Source: Treponema sp. Marseille-Q3903 (GTDB taxonomy: Bacteria; Spirochaetota; Spirochaetia; Treponematales; Treponemataceae). Taken from it: DNA of 64,000 nt. Under the pieces are notes generated by a model. It saw only the letters and a list, made by a program, of their open reading frames with translations, had not been told where the DNA came from and did not search any database. The stretch covers positions 1 through 64,000 of the forward strand of contig NZ_JACSEU010000003.1 in the NCBI RefSeq assembly GCF_014334335.1. The letters are read 5' to 3'. Below, piece by piece: positions 18,066-26,933 of this stretch (positions are counted from its first letter, which is position 1; the number at the start of each line of letters is the position of its first letter). Position numbers and translations under genes: made by a program.

Positions 18066-20429
18066 TTATTTCTTCTCCTTGAAAGGTTTTGTCACATAGA
18101 TTAAAACAGGTGTCAAAGTGTAATCCGCTAACAAAGCTGAGCCCAATCCAACGATTGTGAGAAGTCCGATTCTGAACAAACACGCTACCGGACAACCAAG
18201 AAAGACTGAAAACATAGCGCACAAAATAAATGTGGTCATTCCAAGTGTTTTTCCTATCTCACGGAATGAGATTTTTAGCGATTCTTTATAACTGCCTGTA
18301 CGCTCAAACTCAAGTTTGCAACGATTTGTAAAGTGAATTGTATCGTCTACCGCAATTCCCAAAACCATAGGCATTATTGTCATTGTCATCATATCGAGAT
18401 CCATTTTAAAGTACCCCATAACAGCGCCAATAAAAACAACTGGAGCCAAATTTGGAATCATGCCGATTAAACCTGTAGTGATGCTTGAGAATGCAACAAT
18501 CATCAAAACAGCAATGATTATAAAACTGAACATAAATGATTTTAATTCACCTTTTACAAGTTTTTCGTTCATCACCGCATAATTTATAACTTCACCTATG
18601 ATCGAAGTTTTTGCCTCTGGATATACATCCTTTGCCCATTTTTTTGCGTTGTTTATATCTTCAACAATTTTATTTGCGTCATAGCCATTTAACTCGATGT
18701 GAATATATGTCGTAGAGTAATCAGAGGTCAACCATCGTGAAAGATTGTCTCCCCCACTTATCTCATACAAAAAAAGTTCCTGAGTAAGGAGTTCTTGGTC
18801 ATCCGGCACGATATAAAAAGCAGGATCGTCCGCATTCAAACAGCAGTTCACCTCTTTAACAATATCAGTGACAGATGTAATTCTTGGCTCGTCTCCCGTC
18901 CATCGAGTAAGGTTGCCTTTTGAAAGGTATGCCTCGAGCAAATCGAGTTTTTTCATATTTTCCGGATTTTTGAATGCGTCTTCTTCCGGAAACTCAATCA
19001 TCAAATTATAACTGTACTGGCTTCCAAGTTTTGCGTCGAGGATTGATTGAAGTTCTTTTATATAAGGGATTTTTCTTCCCATCATCTGCATGTAGTCCAT
19101 ATTTACGCCCATCTTAAAGCAGCCTGGAATACTTGCAATCACAATCGCAGTCCCAACTCCAATAATCCACCACCTTTTGCGCGCAACCCAAAGCCCCATG
19201 TTTTCAAAGAAAAGATCAGCCTTTGTGGGAACGTATTCAGCCTTTTGTTTTGCCTGAATTTCTTCAACTGCTTTCCGGTCTATTTTTCTGTCTTTTCCAA
19301 AACTCATGAATACAGGAATCAAAATGATTACATAGAGGTAAGTCGCAAACACAATTGAAGCGCAGATTCCTCCGACCCATTTGAGTTCCCCAATACCGAC
19401 TGTCATAAAAGAAATCATGGAAGCCATTGTTGTGATTACAGTGAACAAAATTGGCCAACCGGTTTCTTGAACTGCCTTTATTACGCTGTCTACTCGTTTT
19501 CCTGTTGTGCGGAAATGAAGACGGAATTCGTTTATGTAATGAATTGAATATCCGACCGAGAGAGCCATTCCAAGAATAACCGGAAGAGCTAGCATTGTTA
19601 TATTAGATTTTATGCCAAACAGAGAGGAATATCCTATTACTGTTACAATTCCTCCAACTGTCGCAATAATTGGAACAATCAGACCCCTTAAACTGCGCAC
19701 AAAAAGCAAAAGGCAAAGAATCATGACAAAGAACCCGATTATGATTCTTTTTGCGCATTCCTTGTTTATAACTTCATTTTCTTCGGCTTCCGTATAAGCC
19801 CTACCAATGCCTTTTAAAGTGTATTCATCGCTTTTAAATTCATCAGCTTTTACAATACTAAGAGCCGCTTGACCAATTGGAACCTGTTCCTCCGACGCGT
19901 AATGATTTAAGCTTAGGATTACCCAAGTTTCTCGGCCATCATCGCTTACAAGATTGTTTACAAGCGAACGTCGCGAAAGTATAAAATCACGCTTTTCCTT
20001 AAGTTCGGCAGAATCTGTAGGAACTCCGTCCTCAAAAGGATTTATAACCTCAAACCCATCCTCTGTGCCTTTAGAGATTGACATATTCATAATTGAAGTG
20101 AGTTCGTTCGCATAAGGAACTTCCGCCAAAAGCCTTTTTCCAAGCCGATCAATTGCGTCAAGCACTTCGGGCTTAAAGACATCCTCAGCTTCTACAAGAA
20201 CCATAATAGCGTCATCGCCACCAAAAATCTGATCGAATTTATTTTGATTGCGCTTTATCTCATCAGAATCCTCAAACCACCCATCATCGCTGTTATCTGC
20301 CTGAAATTTAGTGAGTCCCACCGCGCCCACAAAAGTGATGATTGCAAGAGCAATGATAAAAACAGTTCTGTGCCTTATCTGGATTTCGCCAAATTTTCTA
20401 AACCAATCGTTAAACTTTTCCACACTCAT
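18066..20429 (-). CDS. RND/MMPL-family exporter
   Basis: This 787-residue protein has two copies of the MMPL/RND repeat. Each half has one leading membrane helix, a large periplasmic loop and a five-helix bundle; recognisable parts are ALPVILGMALSVGYSIHYIN in the first and MPMVLGIAVDDTIHFTNRCK in the second. The Asp pair in the second supports proton drive. The open frame extends to 20486, but ATG 20429 with AAGGAG is the likely start. With the LolA-like and barrel genes it forms a three-part export system, probably for a lipid. It is divergent from a TetR gene. Confidence 0.87.
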   Translation of the reverse strand: MSVEKFNDWFRKFGEIQIRHRTVFIIALAIITFVGAVGLTKFQADNSDDGWFEDSDEIKRNQNKFDQIFGGDDAIMVLVEAEDVFKPEVLDAIDRLGKRLLAEVPYANELTSIMNMSISKGTEDGFEVINPFEDGVPTDSAELKEKRDFILSRRSLVNNLVSDDGRETWVILSLNHYASEEQVPIGQAALSIVKADEFKSDEYTLKGIGRAYTEAEENEVINKECAKRIIIGFFVMILCLLLFVRSLRGLIVPIIATVGGIVTVIGYSSLFGIKSNITMLALPVILGMALSVGYSIHYINEFRLHFRTTGKRVDSVIKAVQETGWPILFTVITTMASMISFMTVGIGELKWVGGICASIVFATYLYVIILIPVFMSFGKDRKIDRKAVEEIQAKQKAEYVPTKADLFFENMGLWVARKRWWIIGVGTAIVIASIPGCFKMGVNMDYMQMMGRKIPYIKELQSILDAKLGSQYSYNLMIEFPEEDAFKNPENMKKLDLLEAYLSKGNLTRWTGDEPRITSVTDIVKEVNCCLNADDPAFYIVPDDQELLTQELFLYEISGGDNLSRWLTSDYSTTYIHIELNGYDANKIVEDINNAKKWAKDVYPEAKTSIIGEVINYAVMNEKLVKGELKSFMFSFIIIAVLMIVAFSSITTGLIGMIPNLAPVVFIGAVMGYFKMDLDMMTMTIMPMVLGIAVDDTIHFTNRCKLEFERTGSYKESLKISFREIGKTLGMTTFILCAMFSVFLGCPVACLFRIGLLTIVGLGSALLADYTLTPVLIYVTKPFKEKK

Positions 20430-20500
20430 AGAAAATCTCCTTGATTTGAAACCGTTGGAGCCGCAAAACTTTTTGACAAACTCCAACGCGTTTATGATAA

Positions 20501-20547
20501 TGGTAACAACGTTATCATGTCAATATTTTTTGATAACATTGTTATCA
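20501..20547. promoter_or_regulatory. two TetR-type operators in the divergent promoter region
   Basis: Two 17-bp dyads, TGGTAACAACGTTATCA (20501-20517) and TGATAACATTGTTATCA (20531-20547), have centres 30 bases apart, about three helical turns. The second is a perfect 8-1-8 palindrome and the first differs by a few bases. They lie between the RND operon and the TetR gene and are probably the sites by which TetR controls both. Confidence 0.8.
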
Positions 20548-20611
20548 AAATCTTAGAATTTTACTTGCTAATCAGAGAAGTTTTAACTAAACTCTACTTG
20601 AGAGGCAGAAG

Positions 20612-21250
20612 ATGGCAGAGTCGTCAATTGAGACAAAAAGAAGACTTCTTGAGAGCGCTAAAAAAGAATTTCTTGAAAAAGGTTTTATGGGAGCCTCTCT
20701 GCGCACAATCGCGGCCAATGCAGGAATGACGACAGGTGCGATGTATCGTCATTTTAAAAATAAAGATGATTTTTTTTGCACTCTAGTAGATGGGTCGATT
20801 GAAGTTGTAAAAAACGCAATAATGCAAGAAAACGATGCATTGAAATCTAATATAAACCCTATCAGCAAGGAGCATGAGGAAGAAGAAACAAAGATTTTCA
20901 CAATGCTTCTAGATTACATATATTCTAATTTTGACACATTCACCCTCTTGCTCACAAAAGCCGCCGGAAGCACTCATGAAAATTTTCTTGAAGAGATGTG
21001 CGATTTATACACAAAAAGATGTGTTGAAACATTTAACATGATGTATGAAAAAAAATATATTGAGCACAGAGTTGACGCGATGATTGTCCACATAATTGCA
21101 TCGAGCATGATAAACTCCTTCGTAGAAATAATTCTTCACAAAATTCCAAAACAAGAAGCAACAGCCTTTATAAAAAATATCAGAGATTTATTCCATTTTG
21201 GAACATTGCACGTTATGGGAATTTCTGCGGAATATAGCGACCAAAAATAA
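20612..21250 (+). CDS. TetR-family regulator of the RND export operon
   Basis: This 212-residue protein has the TetR amino-terminal HTH (TKRRLLESAKKEFLEKGFMG, then SLRTIAANAGMTTGAMYRHF and KNKDDFF). The ligand domain is all-helical and specific to its own ligand. ATG 20612 follows GAGAGG. It is divergent from the exporter operon with two matching dyads between them, so it probably represses that operon and itself until a lipid-like ligand binds. Confidence 0.88.
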   Translation: MAESSIETKRRLLESAKKEFLEKGFMGASLRTIAANAGMTTGAMYRHFKNKDDFFCTLVDGSIEVVKNAIMQENDALKSNINPISKEHEEEETKIFTMLLDYIYSNFDTFTLLLTKAAGSTHENFLEEMCDLYTKRCVETFNMMYEKKYIEHRVDAMIVHIIASSMINSFVEIILHKIPKQEATAFIKNIRDLFHFGTLHVMGISAEYSDQK

Positions 21251-21275
21251 TTTTTATATTTTTTTTTAAAACTAG

Positions 21276-21328
21276 TTGACATATTTTTAAATTATATTTA
21301 TATTATAGCAAGGTTAGTTAATACTAAC
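21276..21328 (+). promoter_or_regulatory. strong promoter with TTAG-N6-CTAA dyad, no gene downstream
   Basis: TTGACA (21276-21281), exactly 17 bases and TATATT (21299-21304) give a near-consensus promoter. The dyad GTTAGT-TAAT-ACTAAC (21313-21328) follows at about +3 to +18. The dyad's TTAG-N6-CTAA core equals that of the feo promoter. No open frame follows before the terminator near 21427. Confidence 0.7.
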
Positions 21329-21430
21329 TTAAGAATTTATCTGGCATATAACCTGAATGCCTATAAAAACCATAATCACTTAAATACTGTGGAATGTTTT
21401 TTCTTGCTCCTACGTTCCACAGTATTTTTT
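21311..21430 (+). ncRNA. candidate small RNA, about 120 nt, possibly metal-regulated
   Basis: A strong promoter at 21276-21304 and a 13-bp terminator stem with a U run at 21382-21430 bracket a segment with no plausible coding frame. The transcript would begin with the dyad at 21313-21328. The position after the TetR gene makes part of this simply the shared terminator of converging genes, but that does not explain the promoter. Function is inferred only from layout; if the dyad is an iron operator, this would be a RyhB-like regulator made when iron is low. Confidence 0.45.
21382..21430. terminator. bidirectional rho-independent terminator
   Basis: AAATACTGTGGAA (21382-21394) pairs perfectly with TTCCACAGTATTT (21415-21427) over a 20-base loop, followed by TTT on the plus strand. 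It lies between the converging TetR and larE genes. Confidence 0.8.
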
Positions 21431-21444
21431 TTATTTAAATAAAA

Positions 21445-22254
21445 TCACAGTTTTCTGTCAAAACTTCCGCTTCTGAATCCTTGAATATCTAGAGTTACAA
21501 AATCAAATCCGAACTCCTTTAAATTTTTGTTAACTTGTTCCCGAATTTTTATCTGCATAAACTTTTCAAAATCTTGAGGCAAAAGCTCTATTCTAGCAAG
21601 GTTATTCTGACTGCGAACTCGAACCTGCCTGAAGCCGAGTTCAAACAAAAGTTGTTCCGCCTTGCCTACCATTATCAATTTTTCTTTTGTGATTTCTTCG
21701 CCATAAGGAAATCTCGTCGCAAGGCATGCCATTGAAGGTTTATCCCATGTTTGGATGCCAAGCTGTTTTGAGATGTTCCTGATTTCCAATTTGTTTAATC
21801 CGACAACGGCAAGAGGGCTTTTTATATCAATCTCTTTGATTGCCTTGAGACCAGGTCGGTAGACACATTGGTCGTCGATATTTGAGCCTTCGCATACGTT
21901 GCTGAATCCTTTTTTTGCAGCTTCCGATTTTATCATTGTAAAAAGCGCTTTTTTGCAGTGATAGCAGCGGTCAACAGAATTTTCACGGAAACCCGAAATC
22001 AAAAGCTCATCATACTTGATTTCTAAATGAGCTATATTTTCTTTTACGCAAAAAGTCTCCGCCTCACGGCGTTCACTTGGAGGAAAAGAATTTGCAACGA
22101 GAGTGATTGCAATCATCTTTTTTCCAAGTACATCGTGGCAAACTTTTGCAAGAAACGTTGAATCTATTCCACCGGAAAACGCAATCGCCGCATTGCCAAG
22201 CTCTTTAAAATATTCTTTTAAATCTGTCAGTTTTTGCTGTTCAATGTCAGTCAT
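21445..22254 (-). CDS. larE: LarE, sulfur-transferring step of nickel-pincer cofactor synthesis
   Basis: The 269-residue PP-loop enzyme has the AMP-forming motif SGGIDS at residues 27-32. The conserved RCYHCK lies around residues 96-101, and PSMACLATRFPYG holds Cys177, equivalent to the sacrificial Cys176 of Lactobacillus plantarum LarE. LarE adenylylates the pyridinium dicarboxylate and donates sulfur to make the dithio form. The open frame starts at a TTG 18 bases upstream, but ATG 22254, two bases after the larC stop, is preferred. It is the last gene of the run. Confidence 0.9.
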   Translation of the reverse strand: MTDIEQQKLTDLKEYFKELGNAAIAFSGGIDSTFLAKVCHDVLGKKMIAITLVANSFPPSERREAETFCVKENIAHLEIKYDELLISGFRENSVDRCYHCKKALFTMIKSEAAKKGFSNVCEGSNIDDQCVYRPGLKAIKEIDIKSPLAVVGLNKLEIRNISKQLGIQTWDKPSMACLATRFPYGEEITKEKLIMVGKAEQLLFELGFRQVRVRSQNNLARIELLPQDFEKFMQIKIREQVNKNLKEFGFDFVTLDIQGFRSGSFDRKL

Positions 22255-22256
22255 AA

Positions 22257-23507
22257 TCAGTCGCTGCAGCAATCGCCGCTTTCTTTTTCGAGCATTTTTT
22301 TTGCTTCACGAAAGCTGATGTTGTTTTCAAGTGCGATTTTTTCAACATCGTCGAATTCTAATTTTGAGCGCTTTATTTCGTAACCTTGCGATATTTTTTT
22401 TCGTATTTCGCCAGCTGATGTTTTTACAGTTTTTATATCGCGCTCCAAAATATAGCGCTGGCACTCTTTTTGTCTGATTCCGATTGTCGTCGTGTGCTTA
22501 AAAAATGCTTTTACGATTTCATTTTTTTTATTGTTTGAACAAATAACGCTGATCAGAGAGCCCGGTCTATTTTTTTTCATATAGATTGCCGTTGTAAAAA
22601 CTTCTCTAGCTCCGGCTTCAAAAAGCCTTCCGATCGCAAATCCGATTTCCTCGCCGGTCATGTCGTCGACGTTTGCATCGAGCTGGAAAACTTTATCTTT
22701 ATCCGAAACTTCCTGTTCTGCATATTCAGAAAAGCCGTTTGCAGAGTTTAACACAGTTCCCATAAAAACTCTAACGCAATTTGCGGTTTCAAAATCTTTT
22801 TTACCGCAACCGATGCCGGTTTTTGAAATGCTCATCATCGGTCTTGAGCAAAAGCTTTTTACATAATATTTAAGGAGAGCCGCCCCGGTTGGCGTACAAA
22901 GCTCGCTATCTATATTTCCTTCATAATACGGAATGCCGCGGAGCAAATATTCGGTTGCAGGGGCTGGGACAGGCAAAGTTCCGTGCGCACAGTGTACGAA
23001 ACCGCTTCCGACATTGATTGGCGATGCAAAAACAGAATCAGCTCCTATCAAATTCATAAGATAACACACCGATGTAATGTCCATAATCGCATCTTTATTG
23101 CCGACTTCGTGAAAATGGATTTCTTCAACGCTTTTCCCGTGTGCGTGGCTTTCGGCTTGAGCGAGAAGATTGTAAACTTTTATTACGTCTTTTTTTACTT
23201 TGTCGGCTATGTTCATTTTTCCGACGATTTCAACGATGTCGGACATTTTGTGATGCTCGTGGTGATGTTCATGATGATGCTCACAAACTGTTTCCTCTGT
23301 GCAACCGTCTATTAAAACCGAAACATAATTGCCTCTGATTCCGCACTTTTCTACACTTTTACATGAGATTTCAACACCATGAGGAGCCGCCGCCTGAAGA
23401 ACGTTGAGCGCTTCATATCTCTTTTCTTCTGGAAGAAGGTCAAGCAAAGCTGCTGTAAGCATATCGCCTGCCACTCCCATTCTACATTCAATATATAAAG
23501 TTTTCAT
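22257..23507 (-). CDS. larC: LarC, nickel insertase of nickel-pincer cofactor synthesis
   Basis: This 416-residue protein begins KTLYIECRMGVAGDMLTAAL, the LarC signature, and has a His-rich loop near residues 77-86 (HHHEHHHEHH) that may bind nickel. LarC uses CTP to insert Ni into the dithio cofactor precursor. In L. plantarum larC is split and joined by programmed frameshift; here it is one uninterrupted frame. ATG 23507 has an AGAGG Shine-Dalgarno. It lies between larB and larE on the same strand. Confidence 0.92.
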   Translation of the reverse strand: MKTLYIECRMGVAGDMLTAALLDLLPEEKRYEALNVLQAAAPHGVEISCKSVEKCGIRGNYVSVLIDGCTEETVCEHHHEHHHEHHKMSDIVEIVGKMNIADKVKKDVIKVYNLLAQAESHAHGKSVEEIHFHEVGNKDAIMDITSVCYLMNLIGADSVFASPINVGSGFVHCAHGTLPVPAPATEYLLRGIPYYEGNIDSELCTPTGAALLKYYVKSFCSRPMMSISKTGIGCGKKDFETANCVRVFMGTVLNSANGFSEYAEQEVSDKDKVFQLDANVDDMTGEEIGFAIGRLFEAGAREVFTTAIYMKKNRPGSLISVICSNNKKNEIVKAFFKHTTTIGIRQKECQRYILERDIKTVKTSAGEIRKKISQGYEIKRSKLEFDDVEKIALENNISFREAKKMLEKESGDCCSD

Positions 23508-23522
23508 AAAACGTGCCTCTTA

Positions 23523-24278
23523 CTATTTTATGTGATTTATCATGCTTGCCTGATAAGCAGCCCCAAACCCGTTGTCGATATTTACAACGCTGATTCCGCT
23601 GGCACAACTGTTCAACATCGAAAGCAAAGCGGAAATCCCACCAAAGCTCGCTCCATAGCCTACGCTCGTTGGAACTGCAATCACAGGGCAGTCCACTAAT
23701 CCTCCAACAACACTCGCAAGCGCCCCTTCCATGCCGGCAATTGCTATAACGACTTTTGCGCTCATCAGAGAATCGAGATTGGAGAGAAGCCTGTGGAGAC
23801 CAGCAACTCCTGCGTCATAAATACGAACAACTTCGTTTCCGAACGCTTCGCAAGTTTTTGCAGCTTCTTCCGCAACTGGCATATCGCTTGTGCCGCCTGT
23901 AACTACGGCGATTTTTCCTCGTCCGTCAGGAGCCGGAATCGTTCCGCAAACTCCCGTGCGGCTTATTTCGTCATATTCAAAATTGATGTTGCTATCTTTT
24001 TTCAATAAGTCTGCTGCAGCCGCATTCATTCTGGTAATTAAAACAGTTTTTTGCCCGGCGGAGATGGCAGATTTTGCAATCTGTAAAATCTGCTCAGGAG
24101 TTTTTCCCGCTCCGTAAATAACTTCTGCAATTCCTTTCCGTAGCGCCCTATGATGATCGATTTTTGCAAACCCGATATCTTCAAAAGGTGCTTCTTTTAT
24201 TTTTAATAAAATATCATCTTCGCTCGCTTGCCCTTTTTTATATTTTTCAAGCAATTCGTAAAGCTCTTTTTTATCCAA
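23523..24278 (-). CDS. larB: LarB, first step of nickel-pincer cofactor synthesis
   Basis: The 251-residue product has a PurE-like carboxy-terminal domain with GGTSDMPVAEEAAKTCEAFG, IAGMEGALASVVGGL and MLNSCASGISVVNIDNGFG. LarB carboxylates and hydrolyses nicotinic acid adenine dinucleotide. The open frame reaches 24305, but the likely start is TTG at 24278, because GGAGG lies nine bases before it and the TTG overlaps the nikO stop (TTGGATAA). Translation is therefore coupled to the transporter ATPase gene. No larA (DUF2088) gene is in the window. Confidence 0.9.
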   Translation of the reverse strand: MDKKELYELLEKYKKGQASEDDILLKIKEAPFEDIGFAKIDHHRALRKGIAEVIYGAGKTPEQILQIAKSAISAGQKTVLITRMNAAAADLLKKDSNINFEYDEISRTGVCGTIPAPDGRGKIAVVTGGTSDMPVAEEAAKTCEAFGNEVVRIYDAGVAGLHRLLSNLDSLMSAKVVIAIAGMEGALASVVGGLVDCPVIAVPTSVGYGASFGGISALLSMLNSCASGISVVNIDNGFGAAYQASMINHIK

Positions 24279-24939
24279 TTCTGTGCTCCTCCGTAATAGT
24301 GACAATTCTATCTACAAGCTCATTTAAAAGCGATTGCTCGTGAGTCGCTATGATAAGCGTTTTTCCGGCAGACTTCCACGCTTTCAAAAAATCAATCAAA
24401 ACGACACGGCTTTTTTTGTCCAACCCGTTCATCGGCTCATCGATTATCAGCACATCGGGGTTCATAGAAATGACACAAGCGAGCGCCGTTTTTCTTTTTT
24501 CTCCGCCGCTCAGATGATAGGGAGCACGCTCTGCAATCGCTGTTAGTCCTAAAAGTTTCATGACATCGCTGCAACGAATTTCAATTTCATCTTCCGCCAA
24601 CCCCATCTGCCGCGGACCGAAAGCAATTTCCTCTTTTACGCTTCCGCAAAACAATTGCGTTTCCGAGTTCTGAAAAACATAGCCAATTTTTGAATGAAAT
24701 TGCTTTTCGAAAAGTTCATCTTTCATCGTTTTTTTTGAAATCTCTTTGCCTTCAAAAAAATAAGTGCCGGAAGATGCGAATATCAGACCGTTTAAAAGCT
24801 TTATAAGAGTTGATTTTCCGCTTCCGTTGTCGCCTTCAAGCCCTACGCTTTCGCCTTTTTCGATTGAAAGCGAGATGTCTACAAGAGAAGGGATATCGTC
24901 GTATTGAAAGTTGATGTTATTTAATTCTATCAAAGCCAT
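24271..24939 (-). CDS. cbiO: energy-coupling-factor nickel transporter ATPase
   Basis: This 222-residue ABC ATPase has Walker A GDNGSGKST, the Q-loop FQNSETQLF typical of ECF ATPases, signature LSGGEKRK and Walker B VLIIDEP with a switch His in ATHEQ. It powers the Cbi/Nik type transporter formed with the upstream membrane genes. Its stop overlaps the TTG start of larB, which ties metal supply to cofactor synthesis and argues for nickel over cobalt. NikO is an alternative name. Confidence 0.9.
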   Translation of the reverse strand: MALIELNNINFQYDDIPSLVDISLSIEKGESVGLEGDNGSGKSTLIKLLNGLIFASSGTYFFEGKEISKKTMKDELFEKQFHSKIGYVFQNSETQLFCGSVKEEIAFGPRQMGLAEDEIEIRCSDVMKLLGLTAIAERAPYHLSGGEKRKTALACVISMNPDVLIIDEPMNGLDKKSRVVLIDFLKAWKSAGKTLIIATHEQSLLNELVDRIVTITEEHRIG

Positions 24940-24966
24940 AAAATACCGTTTTCGGTTGTTTTTCGA

Positions 24967-25767
24967 TTATAAAATATAAATGAATAAAATGATGTAAAAA
25001 ATCAACACAATAATTGGAAAAAAATCTAAAGGATTTATCTTTGATTTCGGATGTTCAAACTTGCCGCTAAAGAGCCTGCACTCCATTGACTGCCGAGTTT
25101 CTTCCGACAGGCTGATTGATTTTAGAAAAACTGTTCCCAAAATCCCTGAAAAACTTTTTCTTTTGCATTTATTTTTGCCGACACTCCGCAATTTCAGCGC
25201 AAAGAGCATTTCATGGGCGATGTTGCCTAAAATCAGGATATAGCTGATTGTGAGGTTCAAAATGAAAACAATAAACTGTGAGGATTTCGCTCTGCCGAAA
25301 ACCCCTGTGATTTTATTCCACGGAGTCAGCAATGCGAACAGAGAAAGAATTCCCGTAGAGATAAAGACTTTTGCAGTTATTGTAATAAATGCGGTCGAGT
25401 GATATAAAAAATAAGACGGCAACATTATCAAAAAAGTAAAAAACGCTGTTGTTGTGCAAGTTGACAGCGTTTTCTTTAATACATCAATTTTTGAAAAACT
25501 TAAAAAAGATAAAAAACTCGCCAGCACAATTCCGAAAAAAAACATATTTTTCGATAGAGCGAGCAAAACAATCAGCCCGATAACAAGAACAAACCTCGCA
25601 CCTGCGCGCAATTCGGTAATTTTTTCGTTTTTTCGGACGTGAAAGTGCCTGAACAAACGCAAGAATTCCAAAATACTCTTTGAAAGATATCTTTGGTTAT
25701 CTTTCACTGGAAAATAATCGTTTTGCTTTGTTACCCATTGCGGCAAGATGTCTGTGTTTGTCTGCAT
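24967..25767 (-). CDS. cbiQ: energy-coupling-factor transporter transmembrane protein CbiQ/NikQ
   Basis: The 266-residue membrane protein has the EcfT layout of about five helices. Late charged motifs, ALKLRSVGKNKCK and SEETRQSMECRLF, correspond to the two coupling helices that touch the ATPases. It lies between the CbiM and CbiO genes with small gaps. It transmits ATPase movement to the metal-binding component. ATG 25767 has only a weak Shine-Dalgarno. Confidence 0.87.
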   Translation of the reverse strand: MQTNTDILPQWVTKQNDYFPVKDNQRYLSKSILEFLRLFRHFHVRKNEKITELRAGARFVLVIGLIVLLALSKNMFFFGIVLASFLSFLSFSKIDVLKKTLSTCTTTAFFTFLIMLPSYFLYHSTAFITITAKVFISTGILSLFALLTPWNKITGVFGRAKSSQFIVFILNLTISYILILGNIAHEMLFALKLRSVGKNKCKRKSFSGILGTVFLKSISLSEETRQSMECRLFSGKFEHPKSKINPLDFFPIIVLIFYIILFIYIL

Positions 25768-25772
25768 TTTTT

Positions 25773-26795
25773 TTAATCTTTTTTTGTCTTAAATGAGCTG
25801 ATGATGCGGAACAAAATCACGAGAACTGAAATTCCTATCACCGCAGAAATAATGTATCCCGCAACTTCAGGAATTCCCACAGATTCAAGGCTGTAATCAG
25901 GAATAAGAGAATTAAACTGAAATCCGTTTTCAAGACCGTTCGGAGTATATCCGAGCTTTTGCCCGCCGCTGACAACTTCCGCAATTTCATCTGCACCCCA
26001 TTCTCCCCACGCAGTTCCTTCTGCAAGAAGTCCAAGAGGAACAAGCACTGTCAAAACTGCAAGCAAAATTCCTACAGGAAGCAGCTGTTTTTTCCCAGCC
26101 TTTTCTTCCATGTTTTCTTTAAGAAAAGCAGGAGCCGTCTTAGAGATAAACGCAAGAATTGCAACTGTAAATACAACTTCGGCAAGTCCAAAAATCGTGA
26201 GATGACCGATCATCATCGACGGAATCGAAATATTTAACCCATAAGGACAGTATAAAGCTTGTCCGGCTGCATTGTGAAACAGATATGGCTGAACGCCGAA
26301 TTCAATTGCAGCGAGCAAAGCAGCAACGTTTATACCGACATAAGAGCTGAGCGCCGCACTGAGCAAACGATGTTGAACTTTTACATCACCGCCTTTTGAA
26401 AGAGCTTTTAACATCAGCCTGTAGATAAAATAGCCGATAAACGGCGCTGCAAACGCCATGTTGAAGCAGTTAGCTCCAAAAGAAAGGATTCCGCCATCGC
26501 CAAACAACAGCGCTTGCAAAAGCAATGCGACAGAAACTGCAAGGCAGGCAGCTTCCGGTCCGAGCAAAGTCGCAATCAAAGTTGCCCCGACAGCGTGTCC
26601 CGTTGTTCCTCCGGGAAGAGGAACGTTGAACATCATTCCGATAAAAGAAAACGCTGCACCAACTCCTATCATCGCAATTTTTTCTTTAGGCAATTCTCTT
26701 TTTACAGATTTTGCAGCACTATACCAAATTGGCAACATTGCAGCGGTAAAAACAACACAAGTTGAAGGCGATAAATAATTTTCAGGGATATGCAA
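25773..26795 (-). CDS. cbiM: ECF transporter metal-binding component CbiM fused to a CbiN-like PDGLE domain
   Basis: The 340-residue protein starts M-H-I-P-E-N-Y-L-S-P; His2 with the free amino terminus forms the known metal site of CbiM/NikM. About seven membrane segments follow, with GGTTGHAVGATL. From about residue 240 a CbiN-like part (two membrane segments flanking a loop ending GIPEVAGYIISAVIG) is fused on, as in NikMN. The start codon is TTG, placed by the needed MH start and by AAGGAG six bases upstream. Placement before larBCE suggests nickel as substrate. Confidence 0.88.
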   Translation of the reverse strand: MHIPENYLSPSTCVVFTAAMLPIWYSAAKSVKRELPKEKIAMIGVGAAFSFIGMMFNVPLPGGTTGHAVGATLIATLLGPEAACLAVSVALLLQALLFGDGGILSFGANCFNMAFAAPFIGYFIYRLMLKALSKGGDVKVQHRLLSAALSSYVGINVAALLAAIEFGVQPYLFHNAAGQALYCPYGLNISIPSMMIGHLTIFGLAEVVFTVAILAFISKTAPAFLKENMEEKAGKKQLLPVGILLAVLTVLVPLGLLAEGTAWGEWGADEIAEVVSGGQKLGYTPNGLENGFQFNSLIPDYSLESVGIPEVAGYIISAVIGISVLVILFRIISSFKTKKD

Positions 26796-26933
26796 AATGA
26801 ACTCCTTATTCCCACACGGCTTAATAATTTTATGATTTTTGTTGTCGTGCGGTTTAAAATAAAAAAAGATATATCTCCATCCTTCAGAACGGAAATATAC
26901 CTTCTTGGTATATGTGCATTCTATTGTTTTAAA
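26796..26933 (-). promoter_or_regulatory. leader of the nickel transporter operon with an inverted repeat
   Basis: This 138-base gap contains ATATACC-AAGAA-GGTATAT (26895-26913), a perfect 7-5-7 repeat, and then on the minus strand a short AGATATATCT palindrome before a T run. It could be an operator, a weak terminator of the DUF3842 gene or a leader control element. I do not recognise a cobalamin or NiCo riboswitch. Confidence 0.45.

Noticed and set aside
23200-23300. His-rich loop of LarC as a separate metal-binding small protein
   Set aside because: It lies in the middle of an uninterrupted LarC frame, where such loops are normal.
24271-24305. larB starting at 24305 with a 35-base overlap of cbiO
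   Set aside because: No Shine-Dalgarno fits that start, and the extra residues are not part of the LarB domain. TTG 24278 has GGAGG at the right distance.
26796-26933. Cobalamin or NiCo riboswitch before the nickel transporter
   Set aside because: I could not find the conserved cores of either class. Only a short inverted repeat and a weak palindrome are visible.
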